A program made the translations under genes and the position numbers. A stretch of 64,000 nt of DNA from Siphonodentalium dalli (Eukaryota; Mollusca; Scaphopoda; Gadilida; Siphonodentaliidae), in contig CP136064.1 of NCBI GenBank assembly GCA_032622095.1, positions 43,108,989 through 43,172,988 of the forward strand. Direction: 5' to 3'. Every line of letters begins with the position of its first letter. Position 1 is the stretch's first letter. Of this stretch, positions 40,915-53,700 are shown one piece after another. The notes under the pieces were generated by a model, which worked only from the letters and a program-made list of their open reading frames with translations, ran no database searches and was not told the DNA's origin.

Positions 40915-41950
40915 ACAAGTTACTATCTTAATGTCCCTAGTTTCTTCAGATACGGATCATGTTGGACACAATGACATATATGTACGAACAAAAAAGCTAC
41001 AACAGTCATACCATGTGATTGTATTGCAACTCAGAAGTTGGTCGTTTTATTGGAACAGTTCTGTTTATTTTGGCGGCCATTTTGGACTCCATCATCGGTT
41101 TTACGTCGCCAATTGCCTTATACGTATTAAGATACAGACTCCATCCAAGACAAGGCCATATTACATAAAGCACTCGCGATGATCTAGTCCGGATACCATA
41201 CATCTGGTGTATAGAGTGTCAATATAAAAATTGGCGGCCATCTTGGACGCCATCTTGGATTTTATTACCTTCCTAATCTAGGATTTGATCGATGTTTTAC
41301 ATTATCAGTGTCGCCGTACGATTCTACACAATATGAAAAGGTAAACTGTGCATTGTCAATTTATTTGGTGGACACAAACTGCATGGACACATATATGTGG
41401 GTATTTGTGAAATTGGGGGGAGGGTTAAGTTTTTGTCTATTATGTCAATACTGGAAAGATATAATGTTCGTATGAACATCATTATATAGGGGTTACCCTT
41501 CCATTTCCAAAAATATATAACTTGGAAGAATTCGACAGATATGCTATCTTTGCACAGAGTTGACGCACAACACTTTGTCTGAATTGCCATGAATGTTTGA
41601 CGCGTCACGCTACATATTTTATCATGACGTCACGAAATCAGAACGAAAGCATGAAAACGATGTTGAATTTAATTAAGTGTTTATATTCGTTCCATAATTT
41701 GCAAATATGTTTACAATCTTTCCGATGTTGATGCCCTGTTAACCAGTTGGCTAATGCCTGTTAACCTTTGAAAATATGTCATTTTTTAGGTAGGGTACCC
41801 TATGAAACATAGTGAAAAGTTATATTTTGTCACCGATCTCGGCTCGGCGCCCTCTGAATTCGAAAACTAGAGTAATTTTCCCATAAGAAAATGATGGTCG
41901 CATAAATTCCCCCGATGTGCGACGATCACCCCCCAGCACAGCCTAGACTA
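40915..41950 (-). repeat. Right terminal inverted repeat of the 6-kb element
   Basis: Reverse complement of the left arm minus its 375-bp internal duplication. The 94-codon frame lies at 41324-41608 on the minus strand and differs from the left copy at only about five residues. CCATTTTGGACTCCATCATCGG corresponds to 37228-37250 of the left arm. Confidence 0.85.
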
Positions 41951-41953
41951 CTA

Positions 41954-42960
41954 TTCCTGTTGAATAATTAGTCAAATGTTCGTTGACAATCGGCTCACTT
42001 GCGTCTGCATTATATATCAGCATTGATAAACCATTTTGTGTCCGAATTTGAGAACGTTTTATGCTGCTAACATGTTTCTTGATAAAACAGATTCTTCCTT
42101 GTGACAATAAACTGTTTCGGCTGTTTAGGTTATTTTTCGCCTTGTTGCCATAATGGAATTATCGTTCAGAACATGGGAGACAATAAATGTGCCGGTAGTG
42201 TTCGGACTCGGAAGTGAAACTATTCCACATTGCATGAAGTTTGTGTGATGAAATGTGACCGACATTCATAACAAAAGACGTAAGCAAACCTGTGTATAGT
42301 GCCTGTATTTTCCGCGCACATGCATGTATATGTGAACAGTTTGTGAAATTTTCTCAATGTATCATTCTAAAGATCATTACGTGATTATTGTGGATTATAC
42401 ATTCGAAACAGGTTTGGATCTCGTTCAGTTTACTTCCAATCACCCGCCCCTCCCGACAAACCAAAACATATTCAACCGAAAGTGTTGGGCCATGCAGACC
42501 ACCCATGTAATAATGGAATGATCCGTGTTTTAACTTCCCAAGTGACTGTGGCGATCATTATCACGGCGCATTGTTAGAATTTCACACCTACCGCTCCGAC
42601 CTCCTTTCAGCTTACTATCCAATTAATGTGAATTTATGTGTGATATTTAGCTCAAGTCTGTATTTTGGCCCCGTTGAAATACAGATTCATACAAGAAATA
42701 TTGTTCATGAATTGGAGCAATTTGATTGGCCGAGGGGTGTGAACCGGTTTATAAAAGCCTATATATATACCGTGGTAATGTGTTTTCATTGTGGACCCAT
42801 CCAGCCCATTCAATGGAATAACAGGCATAGGTTCAGAATACAAAAGTACAAAATTAACCTAAATTAATATTGTATATGTTGATATTCGCATGAGAATATG
42901 TTGCATATGTTGTATAACCAGGCATCAATTATTCTTTTGAACTCAGTCAGATAATCTGAC
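41954..42960. other. Intergenic, one short dispersed repeat
   Basis: No gene. GTGTTTTCATTGTGGACCC..CCA..CAATGGAATAAC at 42779-42825 matches GTGTTTTCACTGTGACCC..CCA..CAACAGAATAAC at 44762-44802, an unclassified repeat. Confidence 0.5.
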
Positions 42961-42969
42961 TGAATTTGT

Positions 42970-43391
42970 GGAGCTCCGTGGTCCTGTGGTTAGCGTGTCG
43001 GACTTGTATTCGCCGTAAACACATCGATACCGGTTGCAGCGCGTCACCTGTCATTGAGTATCCACATAGCAGTGGCTTGGCCGCTTTGATCGATGTTCAA
43101 TTGTCGGATTGCTCGCTGTTTCAAAACCCGCGCTAAGTTGTGACCCTTGAGCAAGGTCGCTCGTACTGTGTCGGCTTCGCTTCACTCATGCGTTAAAAGA
43201 GTACTAGTCAGCTTGTCATACTGATGAGTATCAGAGCATGTTCTGATCAAACTAGAGCAGCGCCTGCAATGGCTGCAGCCGGTTCATTGGTTGGCTTGCA
43301 TAAATGACTGGGGTAATATTGTACCAAGCGTGTTAGAGCAAGTACCTGGTTAATCGCTATATAAAACTGGTCATTAGTATTATTATTATCT
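42970..43391 (+). mobile_element. tRNA-derived SINE
   Basis: A tRNA-like head includes an A-box region GTGGTTAGCGTGTCGGACTT (42984-43003) and a degenerate B-box (GATACCGGTTGCAGC). The central part has ACCCTTGAGCAAGGTC..GCGTTAAAAGAGTAC, like the central domain shared by metazoan SINE families. The 3' end is CGCTATATAAAACTGGTCATTAGTATTATTATTATC, a body end with ATT tail. Polymerase III promoter decay suggests an old copy. Confidence 0.65.
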
Positions 43392-43955
43392 GACAGTAGA
43401 CTATTCCATTGTATAATAACTCGTTGCATGAAGTACTTCCATGTATTCTTAAAGGAGACCTCTCTCTCAACATGCTGCATGTATAGATTCAGGGATGTAA
43501 TACAATAAGTTTACGTCAGAGTGTCCAACCAATAGGAACTTATGTTATTACGTATATATATATACTAATTATTTTCAACATGAGGCTAGATTTATTTAAG
43601 AATCGGATTTTTATTTGCTTGCGTTCCATGGATGAAAGGTTGTCTGGAAGTTTGTGTGGGACGTGAAAGCGTTACACACATAACAATACCAGGCCAACTT
43701 GCGTGGGTAGTCAATAGAACGCAACAATTTATCACCCATTTCTTATATAGACACTAAACATGCAAATTAAAAGTCCAATTAGTACCCGCTTTGAACGATA
43801 TTCTGGTATCGTGTTGCAGGTTAAGGTTAAGGTAATATGAATAGCAGATGGGGCCTGGGCGCGAAGTCACATGTCGTGATTTCAACCAACCAACGTCCTG
43901 CATTCACGTTCCACATCGCGAATACATGTAGGTGCAAATCGGTTAAGGTTGGCAC
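43392..43955. other. Spacer, nothing recognised
   Basis: No supported feature. The minus ORF at 43247-43480 overlaps the SINE and is not a gene. Confidence 0.4.
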
Positions 43956-44605
43956 ACAGTCATATAATATTTGCAGATGATCTGGTTATGCTATATATTT
44001 GTAACTGCCGAAGTCATGCAAAGAAGTTTGGATAAGCTGGAGTATTACATCCATACATAAGGAACCGAAAAGTATTAAATCTTCAGAAAACTAAATGCCT
44101 GATATTGAGGAAACGAGTAACAAAAAAACTGCTTTTAAAATTAGCAACACTCCGTTAGGAATAGTTAAGGAATATACATAGCTTGGTATTAAATTTTGTG
44201 CAAATGGAAAGCGCAGATGAATTTTAACAACAAAGGGCGAAAAGCAATGTATAGTTTATATTATCCTTGCACAGACATGAAATTTTCTCAGCAAGCATTT
44301 GGTGTAAACTACCTGACACCACGTTCAAGCTGATAAAACCTATCGTTATATATGGCTGCGAGATATGGACATCAAATATAAATATTAACAAGCTCGAATC
44401 TATTCCATGGGGAATTACACATGTTAAATTTTGTTAATCAATGTTGGGTGTCAATAGAATGGTGTCTAATCACGCGGCAGAATTAGGCAGATTTCTGATA
44501 GCACATGGTGCGATAAAGAATGATGTAATATACATCATGCTTAAACTGTCAGAAAGAAAATCTAATATGTTACTTCAGAATTCTACCTAAATATGCATGG
44601 AATAT
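43956..44605 (+). pseudogene. Heavily degraded non-LTR reverse transcriptase fragment
   Basis: Conserved islands in changing frames: IFADDLVMLY (43969-43998, catalytic motif C), EYT-stop-LGIKFCANGK (about 44170-44214, the YLG block), PIVIYGCEIWTSN (about 44339-44377) and MLGVNRMVSNHAAELGRFLI (44441-44500). The order matches the region from RT motif C to the thumb and linker. Multiple stops and frameshifts. Not the same copy as the 3.3-kb fragment. Confidence 0.8.
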
Positions 44606-44646
44606 ATAATTAAAATAAGCTCACTATGGGGCTATTTCAGAATCAC

Positions 44647-44750
44647 AAAAATGTGAATATTTAGTTCAATATGAACCTGTTTGCAGACCAGATGTACAAA
44701 AATGTGAATATTTAGTTCAATATGAACCTGTTTGTAGACCAGATGTACGC
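44647..44750 (+). repeat. 51-bp tandem duplication
   Basis: Two near-identical units beginning AAAATGTGAATATTTAGTTC and ending AGACCAGATGTAC. A surrounding CACTATGGG..TATTTCAGAATCAC block is also duplicated (44628-44647, 44812-44838). They generate the repetitive tail of a spurious 143-codon minus ORF. Confidence 0.9.
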
Positions 44751-45685
44751 TCTTTATGTATGTGTTTTCACTGTGACCCACGCCATCCAACAGAATAACG
44801 GCTGTAAGTTCACTATGGGCTTGACTTATTTCAGAATCACGTAAGTCGAATATTAACATTTGTGAATATTTAGGTCCAAATGTGCTCTGTGACATGCCCC
44901 CTTGTTGTCCATATGCGCGGTCTCTGTGTACGCGCCTGCTTTGCAGTAGTGGTTCGATATACAAAGGACCTTTGTATAGTGCCCTTGACGTAGGTTTCCA
45001 GCAGGGCTGTATTGGGGGGGGGGTGCGGAACGCGTTACATGCCTTTGTGCGTGGTGACAGCAAATGATATATCCCTCATAACACGCTCTAATACCTACAT
45101 ATGCCTACAACATTTCAGTAGCTAACATTGAGCAACACACATCGAGTGCCATTCACAATTCATATGATTAATATTTGTAATTCCACCAAAAATTGCTCAG
45201 GATGATTTCAAAATTCTTGAACTAAAATGCGTGTAAATTCGAATCGATCGAAGAGAGATAACTCTACCGGTCAGCAAAATTTCGATTCTGCCTATGAAGT
45301 TACACAACGTGTTACCTTTGCTTTATATGTGGATACTAAATTGAAGTTTGTGGTCTGTCCCGAAGAGCGGGTAGAGGCCATTCACATGGCGCCCACATGC
45401 CGGACTATTTATATTGTTGTATCATTTGTACATAGATATGTTATTACCTACTCCCTCTCCAGAGTGTGTCTGCTGTACATTTTATTGATTATACACATGA
45501 TTGTCTGCAATACATAGATATTTGTTAATCATTTGTTGACTAAAGATTGTCCGATGCGTCTGCGTACTTGTACTTCCATATCAAAATATTTTTTCTAAGC
45601 TGCCGAGGGCTTAACCAAAACGAAAAACGCCATCACATACGAGACAAAAACAAGCTTCAATATACTATCTACATGATATATATTT
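44751..45685. other. Intergenic, nothing recognised
   Basis: An 9-G run near 45015 and several short ORFs without domains. A 96-codon plus ORF (45227-45517) has a hydrophobic C-terminus but no recognisable family and no context, so it is not called. Confidence 0.35.
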
Positions 45686-46125
45686 AACCAAAGCCATGGA
45701 AAATGCACTGAAGCAGAATGGGGATTCAAAACAGTAACGGCCTCTTACTCATCTCAATCCCGTGGGGTGGCATTCCTCTTTAATAATAACTTTGAATATG
45801 AAATACATGACACCACACGGGATTCAGCAGGGAACGTCATTATATTAGATATATCGATCGGCCTATAATGACGATAATTCAACCTTTTATACAAATTATT
45901 AACAAACTGCTTTTAGACAGGTAATAATGGGATCACTATCTGGTGACTGGAACATCACGCAAGATAAAAAAAAAACTCGATACATTCAATTACAACCACG
46001 TTAATAATCCAAAAGCAAAATATGCAATGAATAATCTTGCCGCCAGCCTCGAACTCGCGCGTGGATCCATTGAAATTGAAAAATAAAAACGAAAGATACT
46101 TAGCGAAGAAAATCACCAATTAAAA
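45686..46125 (+). pseudogene. Fragments of an L1/Tx1-type element (endonuclease domain and coiled-coil region)
   Basis: 45707-45866 reads WGFKTVTASYSSQSRGVAFL, FNNNFEYEIHDT and GNVIILDISI, characteristic of the apurinic-type endonuclease of L1-like ORF2. Further on, SGDWN (45938-45952) is the GDWN motif, followed after a shift by LDTFNYNHVNNPKAKYAMNN. The run ASLELARGSIEIEK..ILSEENHQLKW (46045-46126) looks like coiled coil. Several stops and shifts; non-functional. Clade is judged from motif resemblance only. Confidence 0.7.
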
Positions 46126-46473
46126 TGGTAAGCTTTCTTCGGATCTTTTACAGCCAACGGAAGCAGGGACGCCGAAGTAACCCCGAATGTCCCTGCCGTC
46201 GACTTAGATGCCAGCAGAGACAGGGACGCCGATGTCACCCGGACGTCCTTGCTGCTGACTTCGTGGTGGAGATGGACACCGGAGTACCAACACATCCCGA
46301 TGTCCTCCATCTCCACCAGCGACAACAACAACAACAACAACAACACAACCGGTAACACCACCAGCATCTCTGCCGCTTCCATCGCAGAGACGAAGAACTT
46401 CTGCGATGGCGATAAATATGGGCCAACTAAATTCGGGAAAAATCTAGAAAAGAGACAGAAGAAGCGATAACGA

Positions 46474-46475
<2 letters not shown>
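46126..46475 (+). repeat. Imperfect 60-bp tandem units and CAA microsatellite
   Basis: Two to three units with (C)AGGGACGCCGA..GT(A/C)ACCC..GACGTCC occupy about 46164-46310, followed by (CAA)n at 46322-46347. They give overlapping ORFs, including poly-Gln and poly-Asn runs. A short Asn/Thr-rich frame (46249-46470) continues to a basic C-terminus, but no domain is seen. Confidence 0.6.
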
Positions 46476-46511
<36 letters not shown>

Positions 46512-46524
46512 ACAACAACAACTA
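46476..46524 (+). repeat. (ATC)n then (AAC)n microsatellite
   Basis: About eleven CAT/ATC units followed by four CAA units. Confidence 0.95.
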
Positions 46525-46714
46525 GAGATCATTTTTCATTCCTCATCGTTATGTTTATGTCTCACCATATCATAACCCCCAACATCATTCCAAAGTGGGT
46601 TGTAGGGGAGGGGTTGCACCCCTTCCAAATTCCCCCGGGTCCATCCCAAATACCCAATAAATAAATAATGCCATATGTGTAAAGGTGTAGAAGGCGACGA
46701 TAATGCCCTAAATT

Positions 46715-47245
46715 GATGACGATGAGTTTCAATCTCAAATGTTTGCTGCATATCCGCATTGCTAAAAGATGGTTTCAATCTAATAAGCAGCGGTGGTGGA
46801 CCACTTATCTGCTGTTTAATATCCGAATTAAGAGTTTAAATCACAACAGTATCAATACTTTGCTGCATATGTACTTGAAATACGAACTAAGAAGAGAAGA
46901 TTCCAATCTCAGAAGCAGTGGTGCTGGACTGTTTATCTGATGTTTGATATCCGAAGTGAGAAAAGAGTTTAAAACTCAAAAGCAGCAATACTTTTATTCA
47001 CATGGTACTGGACATCCGAATTAAGAAAAGAGGGTTTCAAAAAGATTTGCTAGTATGCTAGTTGGTATTCGAATTGAGAAAACGTAGTTTCGAACTCAAA
47101 AGCAGCGACGACGCTGCGCTGCTAATCTGTTACTAATCTGCTATATCCGAATTAAGAAGAAATATCATCAAGCCCAAAAGCAGCAATGTTTTACTGCTTA
47201 TCTGCTGATTGATGTCAGAATTAAGAAAAAGTCCATTTTACGTTT
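46715..47245 (+). repeat. Diverged minisatellite, roughly 70-90-bp units, about six copies
   Basis: Each unit has TATCCGAATTAAGAA, then a TTTCAAACTCAAAAGCAGC-like stretch, then a CTTATCTGCTG word. Units begin near 46725, 46815, 46890, 46960, 47025 and 47150. No coding function is supported. Confidence 0.8.
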
Positions 47246-48404
47246 AAACATGAAAGCCGTGTCACTTTTGGAACGCGATTTGACGACTCGAATTATTCTG
47301 GTAATGAACTCCGATTGTGCTATAAGCCTATAACCCGTACTTAACTATCGAATACTATTAGGGACACTAATGACGCTTTCGGTATGAAACTAAACTTCGA
47401 TATAATTATAATCACACAAATCCGCTATACCAATTGTAACTCTATGTCGATGACACCACGACGGTCCCTAACTATTGCTTATTATGGTAACGTGATAACT
47501 GTTGAATATCTATTGTTTTCAAACCTTTTATTGTGTGAAGCCAGGTTATTAGACGGGACGCATTTAATGACACATTACGTAACCATTGAGTTAATAACTG
47601 CTCGTCTGTAAGGAACAAAGTATTTAGGTAATTTATCTAAATTATCTTACAGGCTGCCTAATCAACACAAAATTACATAACCAGTATACAGCTTAAGCGT
47701 TTTGACGATTTGGCTGGTTAAATGTTAGAGCTTACATTGTGCTGTCTCGTGAAGTTTCATTATGTGCAGTTTCAATGTGTAATGTTCCCTTTGTACAGCC
47801 GTCACAATTCAATCAACGCCACCGTTACGGTACGATATTTCCATGGTACGAAATACTTTCGTCGGCTAATTTCGTCTTGATTGTCGATCTATTCAGCGCT
47901 TTTTAGTTAGCTTTCCGTCTCCATTTGGGGTAAAAACAAATTTAGCCAAAAGTTTAGCCAAATGAAAGTTTTATTAGCCAAATTCGAAAAAAATTGGCCA
48001 TTGGCTAATTTGGCTACCGACAGCGCGAACCCTGTTTGTCTACCCTCTCTTTCAAAAGACCAACTAAAGTTAAATGTCACAAATAAATAAAAAATGAGGT
48101 CCCCGTATAGTTTGAATATAGTGACACTAACAATAACGATATTTCATTGAATTAAGACGCTTCCGTTTGTGTTGAAAGGTACAACAAAAGCTCTTTGTGA
48201 CAAGAGTGTCATACCCCGATGTATGCAACCTGGATCTACATGCAACTAACGCAGCTCACAACACGTACGAAAACTACCACACGAGAGGAGCTATGCGGAT
48301 ATCTGGAGACTGGTAGGCTATGCCTGGGACATACAACTCGCACAAAAGAGCTGACAAGAGAGTTATTCACAATACCCTGCCAGAAAAAAGTACGCACATC
48401 TGGA
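47246..48404. other. Intergenic, minor TAGCCAAA cluster
   Basis: A TTTAGCCAAA / TTGGCTAAT cluster at 47938-48016 forms short direct and inverted words. Otherwise nothing; the 75-codon ORF at 47384-47611 has no domain. Confidence 0.4.
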
Positions 48405-48600
48405 GTTCGATAGCTCGATAGTAAGAGTGTTGGACTTGTAGTGGGGATCTCATTGTGGTCGCTGTCAACACAGCGACCTTGGTTCGATGCTTGATAGACT
48501 ACTGCTGGGTTTCACAATAGTGGCTATAGGGTTCGAGCTAAGCAGATGTGTGACAGTATAGAGTTATACACGAGTTTAATTCTAGCGCCTATAGACCATG
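48405..48600 (+). mobile_element. tRNA-derived SINE fragment
   Basis: A-box-like TAGCTCGATAGTAAGAGTG (48411-48429) and B-box GGTTCGATGC (48481-48490), about 70 bp apart, with an imperfect GGTCGCTG..CAGCGACC hairpin between. The tail beyond the tRNA head is not recognised, and no end is defined. Confidence 0.55.
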
Positions 48601-49795
48601 GGATGAAAATCCTAAGCTGTCATTGCTCTGCAACTTTTGAGGTACTACATAATTTTGGTAAATGTTGAAAGGTTACGTGTCAATAAACATATTTCGCAAA
48701 TGTTCTGGCTTCGGGAGTTGCAGATTTTCGAATAAAGAGCAAAAGTTTATCTGAAAAATATACCGCCGGTGCACGCGGTTCGTTCCGTCGTGATATTCCG
48801 TTATTTAGACGCATTCTGTCAATAATATCAAAGGTCGATAAATATGCATTTATTGTAAATGGATTCCTCCAAAAACAATCAACACTTTACCAGGAAGTTA
48901 TACAATACATAAACCCGATATAGTTTCAAATCAAGAAACAGATTAAAGTCACAAAAAAAATTACATCAATTACACGTGCCATTCCGATTAATTGAATTTC
49001 TGGAATCGGAAGCGAAACCAAGCGCGCGATTGTCCGGAAAATTAATATTACGCGAGGTCTTAACGGGAAACTATTTTTACTTCACGCGGCACTTTCTCTT
49101 TATTCTATTCCACCGACAATGGCACTGTTTTTCAGAGATAGGGCAGACATTATATTAATCCATAATATCTTTCCGAATATTTACCAGATACAGAGTGCCA
49201 GCCGACCATTTCATTTAGTGTCTGGTGTGCATAAGTCTATATAGGCCTATATAAGTTGAACTTTTCAAGCACGATGTTTATCGTTATGTTTTCCGTTAAT
49301 TATCTTTTACAATCAAATATCATATGAACTTAAGCTATTAATTCGTTCATGTGATAATTTTCAACTAACTAGTTTTGTAGATCTCTACTTGCAATTTTCC
49401 CCTTAAATATGCGAGGTGTTTAAATATGCGTATATACAATGCAGTCCACGATGTGAATTATGCAGGCGTGAAAAGTTTGAGGAATATGTCCATGCATGCT
49501 GTTATGTACCGTTTTTACGGGGACGAAAATGATAGGTTCTAGTTCAGTACAACTCTTGGAGGGCATGTGTCCGAGTCAAATAAGACTATATTTTGGCGTG
49601 CAGATAACAACAATTCTGGAAATTCCATGTTTTCTATTTTTGTTTATTTATTTTTACTAAGTTATTTATATACTGAACAGTTCGTGCAAGTTTATGCACA
49701 TGTAATATATTGTCCACTATACCGACATATAGCAGTTACACATGGCTGACTACATCATGATGAAGATATATATACCGCACTGCCAAAAATAATTT
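48601..49795. other. Intergenic; possible relic of a retroelement zinc knuckle
   Basis: No gene is supported. Around 49455-49510 one frame reads CELCRREKFEEYVHACC, resembling the CX2C..HX4C knuckle at the end of non-LTR ORF2, but the surroundings are unalignable and full of stops. Confidence 0.25.
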
Positions 49796-50090
49796 CTTAA
49801 TAAGATAAAATATCTTGAAACAAGAAAAACTATTTCCTGAAACAGGAAAATAAATCTTATTTTGAGAAATATACCCCCAAAGTCTGCTACATCAAGAAAA
49901 TTTAAGAAACTCCCACCAGACAAAAGATAGTTTTCTCAAAAAAGATAGATTTTAGTCTTGAAACAAGAAAAAAATTCCTTACTAAGAAAATGGCTTCAAA
50001 AATTAAATATATATTTCTTGTTTCAAGATTTTTTTTCTAAGTTAAGAAATACTTAAAGAAAATATTTCTAAACCAAGAATTAATTGTTAT
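49796..50090. repeat. CTTGAAACAAG-type interspersed repeat
   Basis: The palindromic word CTTGAAACAAG and halves (TTTCTTGTTTCAAG, GAAACAGGAAA) occur five to six times, in direct and inverted orientation, with AAGAAAAT spacers. Probably a non-autonomous DNA-transposon remnant with subterminal repeats; class not determined. Confidence 0.55.
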
Positions 50091-50154
50091 GTACAAATTA
50101 CTGCTGTAATAGAATAACTGTAAAAGTCCAACGATAGCAAAATTGTGATCAAAA

Positions 50155-50445
50155 TTTTATGGTAAACATTGAAAAAGGTCCAACCTGTTGATTAAATATT
50201 CTGAAATTCATATTCATACTTAAATATTTGAACTACATGTAATACTACAGCTATAGGATTATATAATTGTTGACAAGTCACTCACTGTAACAGTTTTGTT
50301 TACATAACATTGGAAAAGGTCCAACCTGTTGATTAAATATTCTGAAAATGTTATTCATAGTTAAATATTTGAACTAATAATACAGCTAGAATTATATATT
50401 TGTTGACAAATTACTGTAACAGTTTTGTTTACATAACAATAGTTT
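50155..50445 (+). repeat. Tandem duplication, about 141-bp period
   Basis: Two copies starting GGTCCAACCTGTTGATTAAA (50179 and 50319) and ending GTAACAGTTTTGTTTACATA. About 90 percent alike by eye. Confidence 0.9.
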
Positions 50446-50709
50446 CAACAGCTGTAATTTTGTTATTGGCAATCTGTCAGTAAGTGTTTTTATCTATTTC
50501 TCAATGCGCTTAGGGCATGCTGACCTTTATACAATTTTAATAAAATTTTGTTTGCACAATATAGTGGGTCGCCATTGAGGAGGCCTCCCTTGAAATCTCC
50601 AGTTGGTGGTTTGCCACACCATCCCAAACTAGACACACCGCTCTGGTGGCCCCTTGCATTGAACCTGTTAATTAAACCGGTACTTCAAGCTGGTATATAC
50701 CCCTCTTAT

Positions 50710-53700
50710 ATAAGGATGGAAGATGCTACCAATTTCAAACCGATGGTATTTCTTCAGAGTTGACTCTCTTGTATTATGAAAGCAAGCCCAATGAGGCCAT
50801 GCACCTATTGTATGTTTATAACACACAAAAGACTATATCTTAGCAGAATGGATGTCTCTGATGATACAAACAATAAAATATCCAATTTATCCATAGTTGA
50901 ATTTCATTTGGCTATATAGGAAAGCATACAATGTGGCTTTTATTTAGTTTCCACAAAGTATTTTAAGTAAAATATCCATCAAGTGATGTATTCTGCCTTG
51001 TCCTATATATTAAAATGCATGCAATGGCCATGAGAAATGCTTAATTTATTGGTAGAGATGTCAATCAGATAAGAAATACTGACATTTTAGGTTTGATACA
51101 CCATTTCAGCTGGGTTGGCATCTTTTAAATTTGAAACCTAAGGGAATTTATTCAGCTTTGACTCTCTAAATTATGGAAGAAAGCCCAAATGAAGCCACTA
51201 TTTGCATGTTAGTAACATGTATAAGGCTATATCTCAACAGAATACATGTCTCTGATAAAATGCACAATAAAATATCAATAGTTCAATTGCATTTGGCTAT
51301 AGAGGGATGCATACAATATTGGTTTTATGTAGTTTCCACAGACTATTTTAAGTAAAATATCCATCAATTGATGTTTTCTACATAGCCTTGTATATTAAAA
51401 TGCATGTAATGACCATGGGAAATGTTTAATTCATTAGTTGATATGTCCATCTGATAAGAAATACTGACAATTGAGGTTTAAAATACCATTTCATGGGATT
51501 ATGGGATCATAAATATCAAACTAAGGGAATTTCTTCAGATTTGACTCTCTAAATAATGGAAGAAAGCCCAAATGAAACCACTATTTGCATGTTAATGACA
51601 TGTATAAGGCTATATCTCAACAGAATACATGTCGCTGATAAAATACACCATAAAATATCCATAGTTTAATTGCATTTGGCTATAGAGGGATGCATACAAT
51701 ATTGCTTTTAAGTAGTTTCCACAGACTATTTTAAGTAAGATATCCATCAAATAATGTTTTCTACCTTGCCCTATATAGCATAATGCACGCAGTGACCATG
51801 AGAAATGTTTAATTTATTGGTAGAGATGTCCATCTGATAAGAAATACTGCCATTTGAGGTTTGATACACCATTTCAGCTGGCTTGGCATCTTACAAATTT
51901 GAAATAAGGGAATTTATTCAGCTTTGACCCTCTAAATTATGGGAAAAAAGCCTAAATTATGCCATTATTGGCATGTTTATAACATATATAAGGCTATATC
52001 TGAACAGAATACATGTCTCTGATGAAATCAACAATAAAATATCCATAGTTTAATTTGTTTTGGCTATACAGGGATGCATACAACATGGCTTTTAGGTTGT
52101 TTCCACAGACTATTTTAAGTAAAATATCCATCAAATGATGTTTTCTGCCTTGTCCTGTATATTAAAATGCATGCAATGACCATTAAAAATGTTTAATTTA
52201 TTGGTAGAGATGTCCATCTGATAAGAAATACTGCCATTTGAGGTTTGATACACCATTTCAGCTGGCTTGGCATCTTACAAATTTGAAATAAGGGAATTTA
52301 TTCAGCTTTGACCCTCTAAATTATGGGAAAAAAGCCTAAATTATGCCATTATTGGCATGTTTATAACATATATAAGGCTATATCTCAACAGAATACATGT
52401 CTCTGATGAAATCAACAATAAAATATCCATAGTTTAATTTGTTTTGGCTATACAGGGATGCATACAACATGGCTTTTAGGTTGTTTCCACAGACTATTTT
52501 AAGTAAAATATCCATCAAATGATGTTTTCTGCCTTGTCCTGTATATTAAAATGCATGCAATGACCATGAAAAATGTTTAATTTATTGGTAGAGATGTCCA
52601 TCTGATAAGAAATACTGCCATTTGAGGTTTGATACACCATTTCAGCTGGCTTGGCATCTTACAAATTTGAAATAAGGGAATTTATTCAGCTTTGACCCTC
52701 TAAATTATGGGAAAAAAGCCTAAATTATGCCATTATTGGCATGTTTATAACATATATAAGGCTATATCTGAACAGAATACATGTCTCAGGTGAAATAAAC
52801 AATACAACATCCATAGTTTAATTTGATTTGGCTATACAGGGATGCATACAACATGGCTTTTAGGTTGTTTCCACAGACTATTTTAAGTAAAATATCCATC
52901 AAATGATGTTTTCGGCCTTGTCCTGTATATTAAAATGCATGCAATGACCATGAAAAATGTTTAATTTATTGGTAGAGATGTCCATCTGATAAGAAATACT
53001 GCCATTTGAGGTTTGATACACCATTTCAGCTGGCTTGGCATCTTACAAATTTGAAATAAGGGAATTTATTCAGCTTTGACCCTCTAAATTATGGGAAAAA
53101 AGCCTAAATTATGCCATTATTGGCATGTTTATAACATATATAAGGCTATATCTGAACAGAATACATGTCTCAGGTGAAATAAACAATACAACATCCATAG
53201 TTTAATTTGATTTGGCTATACAGGGATGCATACAATATTGCTTTTATGTAGTTTCCACTGATTATTTTAAGTAAAATATCCATCAAATGATGTTTTCTAC
53301 ATTGCCTTGTATATTAAAATGCATGTAATGACCATGGGAAATGTTTAATTTATTAGTTGATATGTCCATCTGATAGGAAATACTGACATTTGAGGTTTTA
53401 AATACCATTTCATGGGATTATGGGATCATAAATATCAAACTAAGGGAATTTCTTCAGATTTTACTCTCTAAATGATGGAAGAAAGGCCAAATGAAGCCAC
53501 TATTTGCATGTTTATAACATGTATAAGGCCATATCTTTGCAGAATGCTTTTCTCTGATAATAAAACAAATAACATATCTATATTTCATAGTTTAGTTGGC
53601 AAAACAGGGTGCATAACATGTGGTTTTAAAGTAGTTTCACAGACTATTTTAACTAGAATATCAATTAAATGATGTAATCTAACTTGTCCTGTGTTTTAAA

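Larger units (their letters stand above)
35979..41950. mobile_element. 6.0-kb element with terminal inverted repeats of about 1.0-1.4 kb
   Basis: Ends are TAGTCTAGGCTGTGCTGGGG at 35979 and its complement ending 41950, flanked by the trinucleotide CTA on both sides (35976-35978, 41951-41953), a possible 3-bp target duplication; TA is an alternative. Left arm 35979-37400, right arm 40915-41950. The left arm is longer because about 375 bp (36765-37140) is an internal repeat of the arm. The centre (37401-40914) has no transposase-like ORF. Long TIRs occur in some MULE- and Polinton-like groups, but no defining gene is present. Confidence 0.8.

Noticed and set aside
44632-45063. 143-codon minus-strand ORF ending in a repeated QVHIELNIHIFV segment
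   Set aside because: The repeated tail is the 51-bp tandem duplication and the rest matches no family; it spans several repeat fragments.
46125-46426. ORFs with poly-Gln, poly-Asn or poly-Cys/Leu runs
   Set aside because: All overlap the CAA microsatellite and imperfect minisatellite in different frames and strands.
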